The position numbers and the translations under genes are program-made. Source: JACMJP01 sp046160675 (GTDB lineage: Bacteria > Bacteroidota > Bacteroidia > Chitinophagales > BACL12). Taken from it: 21,626 bases of DNA. Location of the stretch: positions 1-21,626 of the forward strand of contig JBJXHH010000058.1 of assembly GCA_046160675.1 (NCBI GenBank). Direction: 5' to 3'. The notes beneath the pieces are model-generated. The model saw nothing but the letters and a program-made list of their open reading frames with translations, searched no databases and was not told the origin of the DNA. Below, in pieces: positions 1 to 7,659 of this stretch. Every line of letters starts with the position of its first letter. The stretch's first letter is position 1.

Positions 1-436
1 TATCGATTGTCTTTTTTATCCCTTCATATTTCAAATTCACCCCCGCATCAAAGAGTTTAAAAGGCATCACCAGCCAATAACTATCGTTCATCCACAGTGA
101 CCTGCCCTTGTGTAAATATTTCTTCAGCGAATCAGCATGCGTTACTTCTTCGCCATGCATGAATAGTTTTGTTTCATTTTTATTCAACGATAGGATAACA
201 GAATAATTTTTCTTAAAATAATCAATGCGAACACGGTTATGCACTTTATCCCAGATTAATTGCCTGTAACCAAAAAAATTCCAGCCGATGTAATTTGTAT
301 TATTGAAATTCTGCATGCCGCCCATTGCTGTAACAGTTTTCTGTGCAACTTTTTTCGCCTCAACAGACGGTGATGTAGTTTGTGAAAAAGTTGCTGAAAC
401 AATTACAGAACAAATGCAGATCAAAAATATTTTCAT
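1..436 (-). CDS. Exported protein of unknown function, N-terminal part (cut by window edge)
   Basis: Reading the minus strand from the ATG at 436 gives an open frame of 145 codons that runs off the left edge, so the C-terminus is missing. The first 18 or so residues (MKIFLICICSVIVSATFSQ) form a signal peptide with a likely cleavage before the Gln. The mature part begins with a helix (VEAKKVAQKTVTAMGGMQNF) and continues with aromatic-rich beta-like segments (YIGWNFFGYRQLIW, RVRIDYF, SLWMNDSYWLVMPFKLFDAG). This resembles Bacteroidota periplasmic proteins of the DUF6503/LolA-like type, whose role is not known to me; that family link is a memory-based guess. No Cys follows the signal, so it is not a lipoprotein. 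It is transcribed away from the marC-type gene. Confidence 0.75.
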   Translation of the reverse strand, partial: MKIFLICICSVIVSATFSQTTSPSVEAKKVAQKTVTAMGGMQNFNNTNYIGWNFFGYRQLIWDKVHNRVRIDYFKKNYSVILSLNKNETKLFMHGEEVTHADSLKKYLHKGRSLWMNDSYWLVMPFKLFDAGVNLKYEGIKKTID

Positions 437-543
437 CACATGTAAAGTTAATTTTGTTTCTTAAAGTTCCTGAAACTCCCTCATAACAAGGGTTTTAACA
501 TAACTAAAAAATCTATACTGTTCTAAGAATTCCCGTCTTGAAC

Positions 544-574
544 TTTTTTATATGGCAATTGATTCCTATCTTTG
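544..574 (+). promoter_or_regulatory. Probable Bacteroidota sigma-A promoter upstream of the marC-type gene
   Basis: The box TATCTTTG at 567-574 matches the Bacteroidota -7 consensus TAnnTTTG exactly. A TTTT at 544-547 lies exactly 19 bases upstream and matches three of four bases of the -33 element TTTG. Transcription would start near 580, giving a leader of about 145 nt before the marC-type start at 727. No better candidate lies closer to that gene. Confidence 0.45.
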
Positions 575-726
575 TAACAATGAGTTTTACATTAAATATC
601 TACAATCATTCTATCGGCCTGCATGAATATCCATGGATGCAGATACAGAACCTGTCTTGCTAATCTGCAGATAATTTTCCATTACACACTTTTCATTTTT
701 TAGTTCACAGTTAAAATTTTCTTTTT

Positions 727-1302
727 ATGTCTGCTATCAAAATATCAGATATCCTCACAATATCATTTACTCTATTTGCCATCATTGATGTATTGGGCAA
801 TGTTCCTGCTATTATTAACATGAAGAGCAAAGGCATTCATTTTAAACCTGCACAAGTAACCTTTTTTGCCGGCATTTTAATGGTGACGTTTTTGTTCCTT
901 GGTAATTCAATCCTGAGTTTGCTGGGCCTTGACACACAATCATTCGCCCTTGCGGGATCTGTTGTAATATTTTTACTGGGGCTTGAGATGATTCTCGGCG
1001 TTCATATTTTCAAGGCAAACACAGATGGAACTTCCAGCGGAAGTTTTGTGCCGATCGCATTTCCATTACTGGTTGGTGCAGGAACTCTTACAGTACTCAT
1101 CAGTATGCGGAGTATCTATTCCATTTACAACATTTTAATCGCAGTACTCATTAATGTCATTATCATGTATGTGATCCTCCGTTCCACTGGTTTTATTGAA
1201 AGAAAGATTGGCAAAGCAGGATTAAATGCAATAACTAAGTTTTTTGGAGTCATAGCTTTGGCGCTGGCGATCAAAATATTCAGGAGTAATTTTTCAGTGT
1301 AG
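727..1302 (+). CDS. MarC family integral membrane protein (UPF0056)
   Basis: This 191-residue inner-membrane protein has about six hydrophobic segments and the usual MarC length. Recognisable family features are the first helix with FTLFAIIDVLGNVPAI (about residues 15-30), the mid-protein FPLLVGAGTLTVLIS (about 112-126), and the closing KFFGVIALALAIKIF (about 169-183). The family was once linked to multiple antibiotic resistance in E. coli, but that link was withdrawn and its transport function is unsettled. The start at 727 is the only reasonable ATG and directly opens the amphipathic N-terminus. It is followed 120 bases later by a small lipoprotein gene in the same direction, with no evident terminator between, so co-transcription is possible. 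Confidence 0.9.
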   Translation: MSAIKISDILTISFTLFAIIDVLGNVPAIINMKSKGIHFKPAQVTFFAGILMVTFLFLGNSILSLLGLDTQSFALAGSVVIFLLGLEMILGVHIFKANTDGTSSGSFVPIAFPLLVGAGTLTVLISMRSIYSIYNILIAVLINVIIMYVILRSTGFIERKIGKAGLNAITKFFGVIALALAIKIFRSNFSV

Positions 1303-1422
1303 CGGTTACAATAACATTACCCACCCTGGAAGTATCGCTTTAAAATAAAAAATCCTTCTCCAACATTTCTCCAGAATCAGAATATAAGTTTACAAATTAT
1401 TGCAAAACCATAACAAGACAAT

Positions 1423-1773
1423 ATGAAAATAGTAAAACTTATAACCTACTTAACATGCATCATTTTCCTTAGTTCTTGTGCAAAACTGGATAACCTGTTT
1501 CATAATGATGACGATGAAAATGAACGCTCAATAAAAATAAGCGAACTGCCTGATGCTGTTCTTTCTGCTATCAATGAAGACTATCCAGGGGCACAATTAC
1601 TTGAAGCTGATGAAATTACCCATCCGGACAACAGCCTTACTTATGATGTTGAAATGAAATTTGAAGGAGCTGTGATAGAAGTGATGTATGATGCTGAAGG
1701 GAATTTTCTTGGTGTAGAAGAAGATGATGACGACGGAGATGAAGATGGTGACGATGAAAGCGACGATGATTAA
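1423..1773 (+). CDS. Small PepSY-like lipoprotein with acidic C-terminal tail
   Basis: The protein has 116 residues. A lipoprotein signal (hydrophobic stretch, then LSSC, acylated Cys at 19) is followed by a first acidic patch (NDDDENE) and a domain of about 60 residues typical of Bacteroidota PepSY-like proteins: LPDAVLSAINEDYPGAQLLE, then YDVEMKFEGAVIEVMYDAEGN. Such domains are small periplasmic or surface modules, often thought to bind or inhibit other proteins; the specific partner is unknown. The last 20 residues are almost only Asp, Glu and Gly, which could bind Ca2+ or other cations (inference). A terminator follows 22 bases after the stop. The ATG at 1423 is preceded by an A-rich leader without a Shine-Dalgarno sequence. 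Confidence 0.82.
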   Translation: MKIVKLITYLTCIIFLSSCAKLDNLFHNDDDENERSIKISELPDAVLSAINEDYPGAQLLEADEITHPDNSLTYDVEMKFEGAVIEVMYDAEGNFLGVEEDDDDGDEDGDDESDDD

Positions 1774-1795
1774 TTTGATACTAGTTACTTCGCAG

Positions 1796-1826
1796 CCGGG
1801 TTTCTGATACAGAACCCGGTTTTTTA
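1796..1826 (+). terminator. Rho-independent terminator after the PepSY-like lipoprotein gene
   Basis: CCGGGTT pairs with AACCCGG; after a single bulged T the stem continues as CTG/CAG around an ATA loop, and six or more T residues follow on the plus strand. The minus strand has no comparable T run past the stem, so it serves the plus-strand gene rather than panB, which ends convergently 30 bases away. Confidence 0.85.
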
Positions 1827-1855
1827 TTTCTCGGCAATTAAACCCTTAAATCCCC

Positions 1856-2683
1856 TTAGTACTCCTCGGTCTTGTTAGGAAAATCTTTTGATTTCACATC
1901 TGTAACAAATTTCTCAACGCTGCTTTTTATTTCATCATACAAATTCAGGTATCTGCGCAAAAAGCGGGGTTTAAATTCTTTTGTAATTCCTAACATATCA
2001 TGCACTACCAGTACCTGTCCGTCAACTCCACCACCGGCGCCTATGCCTATAACCGGTATGTGAACAGACTTAGCAACTTTTTCGCCCAACCCTGCCGGGA
2101 TTTTTTCCAACACTAAGGCAAAACATCCAAGCTGCTGTAATAACAAAGCATCTTCTTCCAACCGTTTAGCCTCTTCCTCTTCCGTAGCCCGCACAACGTA
2201 GGTTCCGAACTTATAGATACTCTGCGGCGTAAGCCCAAGGTGGCCCATCACAGGCACCCCGGCGGAAAGTATCCGTTCAACACTTTCTTTCACCTCTTTG
2301 CCTCCTTCCAGTTTAACCGCATGCGCCCCGCTTTCTTTCATTATGCGAATGGTACTTTCCAGAGCAACCTTACTGTTTCCCTGGTAACTGCCAAAAGGTA
2401 GATCAACTACCACCAGCGCACGGTTCACCGCCCGCACAACACTCGAAGCATGGTAGATCATCTGATCCAGTGTAATAGGAAGTGTAGTTTCATGCCCTGC
2501 CATTACATTACTGGCACTATCACCCACCAGTAACACATCTACCCCACCGTCATCCAATATTTTAGCCATACTGTAATCATAAGCAGTAAGCATACTAATA
2601 GGAATACTCTTTTGCTTCATTTCCTGAAGCGTATTGGTTGTAATACGTTTTGCTTTCGAAAAATCAGTAAACTGGGTTGCCAT
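1856..2683 (-). CDS. panB: 3-methyl-2-oxobutanoate (ketopantoate) hydroxymethyltransferase
   Basis: PanB transfers a hydroxymethyl group from 5,10-methylene-tetrahydrofolate to alpha-ketoisovalerate, making ketopantoate, the first committed step to pantothenate and coenzyme A, in the cytosol. The 275-residue protein has all family signatures in order: TAYDYSMAK (33-41), LVGDSASNVMAGHETTLPIT with metal ligand Asp55, VVDLPFG with Asp94, AVKLEGG with Glu126, GVPVMGHLGLTPQS (142-155), the catalytic-type Glu193 in LVLEKIP, and IGIGAGGGVDGQVLVVHDMLG near residue 212. The length is about ten residues above the usual 264 because of N- and C-terminal extensions. It stands alone, with no other pantothenate genes nearby. 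The start is the first ATG of the conserved frame. Confidence 0.97.
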   Translation of the reverse strand: MATQFTDFSKAKRITTNTLQEMKQKSIPISMLTAYDYSMAKILDDGGVDVLLVGDSASNVMAGHETTLPITLDQMIYHASSVVRAVNRALVVVDLPFGSYQGNSKVALESTIRIMKESGAHAVKLEGGKEVKESVERILSAGVPVMGHLGLTPQSIYKFGTYVVRATEEEEAKRLEEDALLLQQLGCFALVLEKIPAGLGEKVAKSVHIPVIGIGAGGGVDGQVLVVHDMLGITKEFKPRFLRRYLNLYDEIKSSVEKFVTDVKSKDFPNKTEEY

Positions 2684-2915
2684 AGATGGTCTTTTTGAGG
2701 GGCGAAAGGTAAAAATTTAATTCCAGAGCATAGATGTTCAACATATATTGCAAAAGTTAGGTAAATGTTGATAAATATCATAGATATTTGCGCAACTTTA
2801 TCAGCCAGCAAACATCTTTTTAATAAAGGATTTGTTTTTTTGCAAAAAGTTCTCTCCTCAAAATTCATACACACCGGGTTCTAACCACACAAGTATTGAT
2901 GATCAAATAATTAAA

Positions 2916-5231
2916 ATGAGAAAACTGTTTCTTATTGCCGGGATGCTTTTGATAACCTCCCTCGTACTTTTTTACGCATTTAAAAAAAATATCAAACGGG
3001 GTATGGATTCCCTGCAGGGAAGCAATGATGTAATTGTGCCCTACCCTGAAAGTTATAACGGAACGGAAGGTATGATAAAATACCTGGCTGAAGAGTATAA
3101 ACAGGTAAATGTTGAGGGCAACAAGTTTGCAAGTACATTCCGGCTGAACCAGTTTTTAAGCATGCCCATGCCTAAAGACCCTAAGAAAGCTGCTGAACTC
3201 AAAGGCAGGATAGCCCGTGAGTACATTAACAGCGGGCAACCCGAAAAAGCCATTGAAACATTTAAAGAATACCTGCAAATGATGGGGCAAAGCGGCGAAA
3301 AACCTGAAGAATATTTATTTTATAAACACATGTTTGCCCTGTCTTACATGCGCCAGGGCGAACTACAAAACTGCGTCCTCAGGCATAATGCTGAAAGTTG
3401 CCTTTTACCTATTCAGGGAAACGGCACTCATATTGACAAAACAGGCTCTACAGCAGCAGCCGAAGTGTACATGGAAATTTTAAAAGAATCAGAAAAAAAT
3501 TCAGTTGATTACCTCATAGCTGCATGGCTCCTCAATATTGCTCACATGACCTTGGGTACTTATCCTGACGACGTACCTGCCGAGTACAGGATCGATCCTT
3601 CAAAGTTTGCAAGCGACTATGATCTACCCCGCTTTACTGAAGTAGCTATGCAGGCGGGTGTTGGCCTCAACAGCCTGAGCGGAGGAATGAGTTTAGATGA
3701 CTTTAACAACGATGGCTACCTTGACATACTCACCAGCGGCTGGCAGTTTTACGAACAACTCACTTACTATGAAAATAAAAAAGACGGAACCTTTGAAGAT
3801 AAAACTGTAGCGGCAGGATTAAAGGGTTTACCCGGGGGGCTGAATATGATACATGCAGATTATGATAATGATGGTGATAAGGATGTGTTTGTGCTGAGGG
3901 GAGCCTGGTGGGATAAGTACGGCTGTACGCCTAACTCCCTGCTGAGAAACAATGGCAACGGCACCTTTGATGAGGTTACAAAAGATGCGGGTGTGCTGAG
4001 TTTTCATCCAACCAACTCTGCCCGTTTTGAAGATTTTAATAACGATGGTTGGCTTGACCTGTTTGTTGGAAATGAAGCCACCGAAGGCAGCAACAACCAT
4101 CCCTGCGAAATGTACCTGAACAATAAGAACGGCACTTTTACTGATGTAGCAAAAGAAGCAAACTGTAATGTGAAAGGATATATAAAAGGCGTAGCAACGG
4201 GAGATTATGATAATGATGGGTATGTAGATATTTTCCTTTCCGTTTTTCAGAAAGGCAATAACATTTTGCTGAGAAATACCACTGGCGAAAACAACGGCAG
4301 GCTCCGTTTTGAAGATGTAACAGAAACATCAGGCATCACAAAACCCGACGATTGTTTCCCCACCTGGTTTGTTGACTATGATAATGATGGTTGGCTGGAT
4401 TTGTTTGTAGCATCATTTCATAACGACTATCTCTATCAGGTTCCGGCACATTACCTCGGTGTTCCTTACCCTGCTGATTTTTCAGCTTTATATCATAACA
4501 ATGGCAACGGCACCTTCACTGAAGTGGGTGAACAGATGGGCTTTAACCTGCCTGTTATAGCCATGGGCAGCAATTTCGGGGACCTTGATAATGATGGTTT
4601 CAACGACTTTTACCTCGGTACCGGCAACCCTGATTTCCGCAGCCTGATCCCCAACCTGATGTTTAGGAACAACGCTGGCAAAGACTTCCAAAACGTAACC
4701 ACAGCCGGCGGTTTCGGGCATTTACAGAAAGGACACGGCATTGGTTTCGGAGATATTGACATGGATGGCGACCAGGATATTTATGCCGTGCTGGGCGGCG
4801 CACTGGAGGGAGATTATTTCTTCAATGCTTTGTTTGAAAACCCAGGAAATAAAAATAAATGGCTCACCATCTTTCCTGAAGGAACAAAAAGCAACCGGGA
4901 CGGTGTTGGTGCAAGAATAAAAATTATTGTAACTAATGCATTAGGGAAACAATCTGTAATTCATCATGTAGTAAATACAGGTGGCAGTTTCGGTTCAGGG
5001 AGCATGCGGGCTGAGATAGGATTGGGAGATATAGTTAGTATAAATGAACTGGAGATATCCTGGCCTGCATCAAAAACAAAACAGGTTTTCAGAGATGTAA
5101 AACCTAACCAAAATATAAAAATTACAGAAGGTACTGATACCTTTGCAGTACTGAATTTCCCGGCTTTTCAATTTAACCATGACAGTGAAATGCAAATGGA
5201 TCATAGCATGATGATGAGTGGGATAAAATAA
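2916..5231 (+). CDS. CRTAC1-like FG-GAP/VCBS repeat protein with ASPIC/UnbV domain (paralogue 1, membrane-anchored)
   Basis: I chose the ATG at 2916 (771 residues) because it opens a signal anchor; the longer in-frame reading starts only with TTG. Residues about 4-21 are a membrane segment followed by KKNIKRG and no lipobox or clear signal-peptidase site, so the protein is probably tethered to the inner membrane facing the periplasm. Residues about 50-240 are a TPR-like helical domain (GQPEKAIETFKEYL, AAWLLNIAHMTLG) containing C153-x3-H157-x4-C162. Seven Asp-rich calcium loops of the type DxDNDGxxD start near residues 261, 315, 373, 430, 487, 556 and 613 and indicate a beta-propeller. An ASPIC/UnbV domain fills about 650-740, and the tail is His/Met-rich (HDSEMQMDHSMMM). 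The function of such proteins is unknown. The next paralogue starts 13 bases downstream, so they are surely co-transcribed. Confidence 0.88.
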   Translation: MRKLFLIAGMLLITSLVLFYAFKKNIKRGMDSLQGSNDVIVPYPESYNGTEGMIKYLAEEYKQVNVEGNKFASTFRLNQFLSMPMPKDPKKAAELKGRIAREYINSGQPEKAIETFKEYLQMMGQSGEKPEEYLFYKHMFALSYMRQGELQNCVLRHNAESCLLPIQGNGTHIDKTGSTAAAEVYMEILKESEKNSVDYLIAAWLLNIAHMTLGTYPDDVPAEYRIDPSKFASDYDLPRFTEVAMQAGVGLNSLSGGMSLDDFNNDGYLDILTSGWQFYEQLTYYENKKDGTFEDKTVAAGLKGLPGGLNMIHADYDNDGDKDVFVLRGAWWDKYGCTPNSLLRNNGNGTFDEVTKDAGVLSFHPTNSARFEDFNNDGWLDLFVGNEATEGSNNHPCEMYLNNKNGTFTDVAKEANCNVKGYIKGVATGDYDNDGYVDIFLSVFQKGNNILLRNTTGENNGRLRFEDVTETSGITKPDDCFPTWFVDYDNDGWLDLFVASFHNDYLYQVPAHYLGVPYPADFSALYHNNGNGTFTEVGEQMGFNLPVIAMGSNFGDLDNDGFNDFYLGTGNPDFRSLIPNLMFRNNAGKDFQNVTTAGGFGHLQKGHGIGFGDIDMDGDQDIYAVLGGALEGDYFFNALFENPGNKNKWLTIFPEGTKSNRDGVGARIKIIVTNALGKQSVIHHVVNTGGSFGSGSMRAEIGLGDIVSINELEISWPASKTKQVFRDVKPNQNIKITEGTDTFAVLNFPAFQFNHDSEMQMDHSMMMSGIK

Positions 5232-5244
5232 GTTTACACAAATT

Positions 5245-7515
5245 ATGAAAGCAAGATATATTGTATTGCTGCTTGTGATTGCAGCAATGTTAACAGCATG
5301 TACTAATGCTAAAAAAGCAAAATCAAAAATTGCGGAAAACAATGTAGTGTATGATGAAACCCTTCCGCCAAACCAGGCTATGGCAAAGTATCTTGCTGAT
5401 TGTCAAAAACAATACTTTGAAGATCCCAATAATCGTTTTGCATGTAACGTTAGTGCCGACCATCTTGCGCAGCAGCCGGCGCCGCAAGACCTGAAGAAAT
5501 TCATGGCATGGAAACAAGAGATCGGCTACATGTATCTGAATGGAGGGCAAACGGAAAAAGCCATCCCGTTTTTAGAAGAAGCTATTGCAGCAGCAAAACA
5601 AATCAATGCTGATAAAGAAATACTTTCTCCGCTGCTCAGCCTGCAGGCAATTGCGTATCTGCGCCTTGGTGAACAGAAAAATTGCATCGCCAATCATGTT
5701 GCAGAAAGTTGTATTATGCCTATTGCTGCCAATGCAATTTATCATGTGCAGGAACCAACTAGAAAAGCCATTGAACTTTACAAAGAAATTTTAGAAAATA
5801 ACCCCGGCGATTTGAATGCTATGTTCTTATTGAATGTTGCTTACATGAATGTTGGCGAATATCCTGCATCAGTTCCACAGCAATATTTGCTCGACCCTGA
5901 AAAATTTAAAGCTGATGAACGCATCCAAAAATTTCAAAATGTAGCCATCAATACTTCATTGAATTACTTAACCTGTTCAGGAGGTTCCATTATAGAAGAT
6001 TTTAATAATGATGGCTTGCTGGATATTTTTAACACAGGCTGGCTGCTTACGGAAAATGTGAGGCTGATGATAAACAACGGCGATGGAACATTTACTGATA
6101 AAACAGAAGTTGCAACGCTGAAAGGCATAACAGGTGGATTGCATTGTGTACAAACCGACTACAACAATGATGGCTGGATGGATATTTTCATTCCCCGTGG
6201 CGCCTGGTGGAATGATTTCGGAAAACTTCCCAACTCATTATTAAAAAATAACGGTGATGGCACTTTTACTGATGTTACAAGATCATCAGGCATCTGGAGT
6301 TTATATCCTACACAATCTGTAGCTTGGGCTGATTTTAATAATGACGGCTGGCTGGATGTATTCATTGGAAATGAAAGCAGGCGGGAAACAGAAAAATATC
6401 CCTGCGAATTATTTTTAAATAACGGCGACGGAACATTTAAAGATGTTGCAAAGCAGGCAGGAGTTGACAATGTGATGTTATGCAAGGGAACAAGTGCCGG
6501 CGATTATGATAATGATGGCGACCAGGACCTTATCTTATCTTACCAGGGCATGGGCAATATTTTGTTCCGTAATGATTTAACAGATGGGAAACTCAAATTC
6601 ACAGATGCGAGTAAAGCAGCCGGTATAGAAAATCCAAGTAAGTCTTTTCCAACTGCATTTTTTGATTACAACAACGATGGCTGGCAGGATCTTGTAATAT
6701 GTACCTATGATGCCAACAATTGTGAATATGATAATGCTGCAGAATTTTATGGCAAGGAAAGAAGAGGAGAAATTACAGCTATTTATAAAAATAACGGCGA
6801 CGGAACATTTGTTAACGCTGATGCAGAATTGGGTTTTAATGCTAGCATGACTTGCATGGGTTTAAACTACGGTGACATTAACAATGATGGCTGGCTGGAT
6901 ATTTATTTTGGCACCGGTACACCTGAATACACCGCATTGGTACCCAACCGGATGTTCCTGAACATGCAAGGAAAAAACCTGCAGGAAGTTACTTATAGCG
7001 TAGGGCTGGGGCATTTGCAGAAAGGTCACGGCATTGCCTTTGGTGATGTAGATAATGACGGCGATCAGGATATTTTTTCTGACTTTGGTGGCGGGTTTGA
7101 AGGCGATGCTTTTCAAAGCGCATTTTTTCTGAATCCGGGAAATGATAATAGTTGGGTAACATTAAAATTAGTGGGCACAAAAAGTAATAAAACAGCAATA
7201 GGAAGCAAAGTAGTAATAACAGTTATGAATGCTGATGGCAGCGAACAAAAATTTTATCATGTTGTAAGCAGTGGTGCAAGCTTCGGAGCAAACAGTTTAC
7301 AGCTTGAATGCGGGCTGGGTAACGCAACAGCCATCAAACAAATTGAAATTACCTGGGCGGGCTCCGGCACAAAACAAATAGTTACAAATGTGCCTATGAA
7401 ACAATACATCACTATTACTGAAAACGAAAATTCCTTCACTCAAAAAGTACTCATTCCTCTCAGTTATCATATTCCTGCCGTTCAAGACTCTATGCAACAT
7501 GTAATGCACATGTAA
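5245..7515 (+). CDS. CRTAC1-like FG-GAP/VCBS repeat protein with ASPIC/UnbV domain (paralogue 2, lipoprotein)
   Basis: This 756-residue protein has the same domain order as its neighbours but begins with a lipoprotein signal ending LTAC (Cys19), so it should be acylated and membrane-attached. The TPR-like domain includes GQTEKAIPFLEEAI and the motif C147-x3-H151-x4-C156 (NCIANHVAESC). Seven Ca-loop repeats follow (for example DFNNDGLLDIF, DYNNDGWMDIF, DYDNDGDQDL, DVDNDGDQDIF); they are the most regular of the three paralogues. Between loops it shares the conserved stretches GAWW, PNSLL-NNGDGTF and GHLQKGHGI. The ASPIC/UnbV domain covers roughly 625-720 (TLKLVGTKSNKTAIGSKV, SGASFGANSLQLECGLG). 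The tail ends MQHVMHM. The spacing of 13 bases from gene 1 implies one operon. Biochemical role unknown; a periplasmic binding or scaffold role is inference. Confidence 0.88.
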   Translation: MKARYIVLLLVIAAMLTACTNAKKAKSKIAENNVVYDETLPPNQAMAKYLADCQKQYFEDPNNRFACNVSADHLAQQPAPQDLKKFMAWKQEIGYMYLNGGQTEKAIPFLEEAIAAAKQINADKEILSPLLSLQAIAYLRLGEQKNCIANHVAESCIMPIAANAIYHVQEPTRKAIELYKEILENNPGDLNAMFLLNVAYMNVGEYPASVPQQYLLDPEKFKADERIQKFQNVAINTSLNYLTCSGGSIIEDFNNDGLLDIFNTGWLLTENVRLMINNGDGTFTDKTEVATLKGITGGLHCVQTDYNNDGWMDIFIPRGAWWNDFGKLPNSLLKNNGDGTFTDVTRSSGIWSLYPTQSVAWADFNNDGWLDVFIGNESRRETEKYPCELFLNNGDGTFKDVAKQAGVDNVMLCKGTSAGDYDNDGDQDLILSYQGMGNILFRNDLTDGKLKFTDASKAAGIENPSKSFPTAFFDYNNDGWQDLVICTYDANNCEYDNAAEFYGKERRGEITAIYKNNGDGTFVNADAELGFNASMTCMGLNYGDINNDGWLDIYFGTGTPEYTALVPNRMFLNMQGKNLQEVTYSVGLGHLQKGHGIAFGDVDNDGDQDIFSDFGGGFEGDAFQSAFFLNPGNDNSWVTLKLVGTKSNKTAIGSKVVITVMNADGSEQKFYHVVSSGASFGANSLQLECGLGNATAIKQIEITWAGSGTKQIVTNVPMKQYITITENENSFTQKVLIPLSYHIPAVQDSMQHVMHM

Positions 7516-7540
7516 TATCCTTTTTCACCTTGCTGCAAAC

Positions 7541-7560
7541 TGTAAACAAAATTGTTTACA
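7541..7560. promoter_or_regulatory. Perfect palindrome, possible operator, between paralogues 2 and 3
   Basis: TGTAAACAA and TTGTTTACA form a perfect inverted repeat with 9-base arms and a 2-base AA spacer, in the 144-base gap between the second and third FG-GAP genes, about 100 bases before the third start. The geometry fits a dimeric regulator's operator. An A/T-rich hairpin is the alternative; the T5 stretch downstream makes a weak terminator possible but unlikely because the stem lacks G/C. Confidence 0.45.
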
Positions 7561-7659
7561 AACTTTTTACCCGTTTCGGTAAAAACATTTACACTCTTTT
7601 ACGAAATTATAAAAATGCATTGCCAACCTAGGAAGAACTTTGCAACAACTATATTTTAT

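Noticed and set aside
3372..3401. Reading the Cx3H part of the motif as a c-type cytochrome haem site
   Set aside because: Haem c attachment needs CxxCH; here only one Cys precedes the His and the spacing is wrong.
7552..7659. N-terminal extension of the third FG-GAP protein from a TTG start
   Set aside because: The extension lacks similarity to the paralogues, buries the signal anchor and begins inside the palindrome; the ATG at 7660 is a better start.
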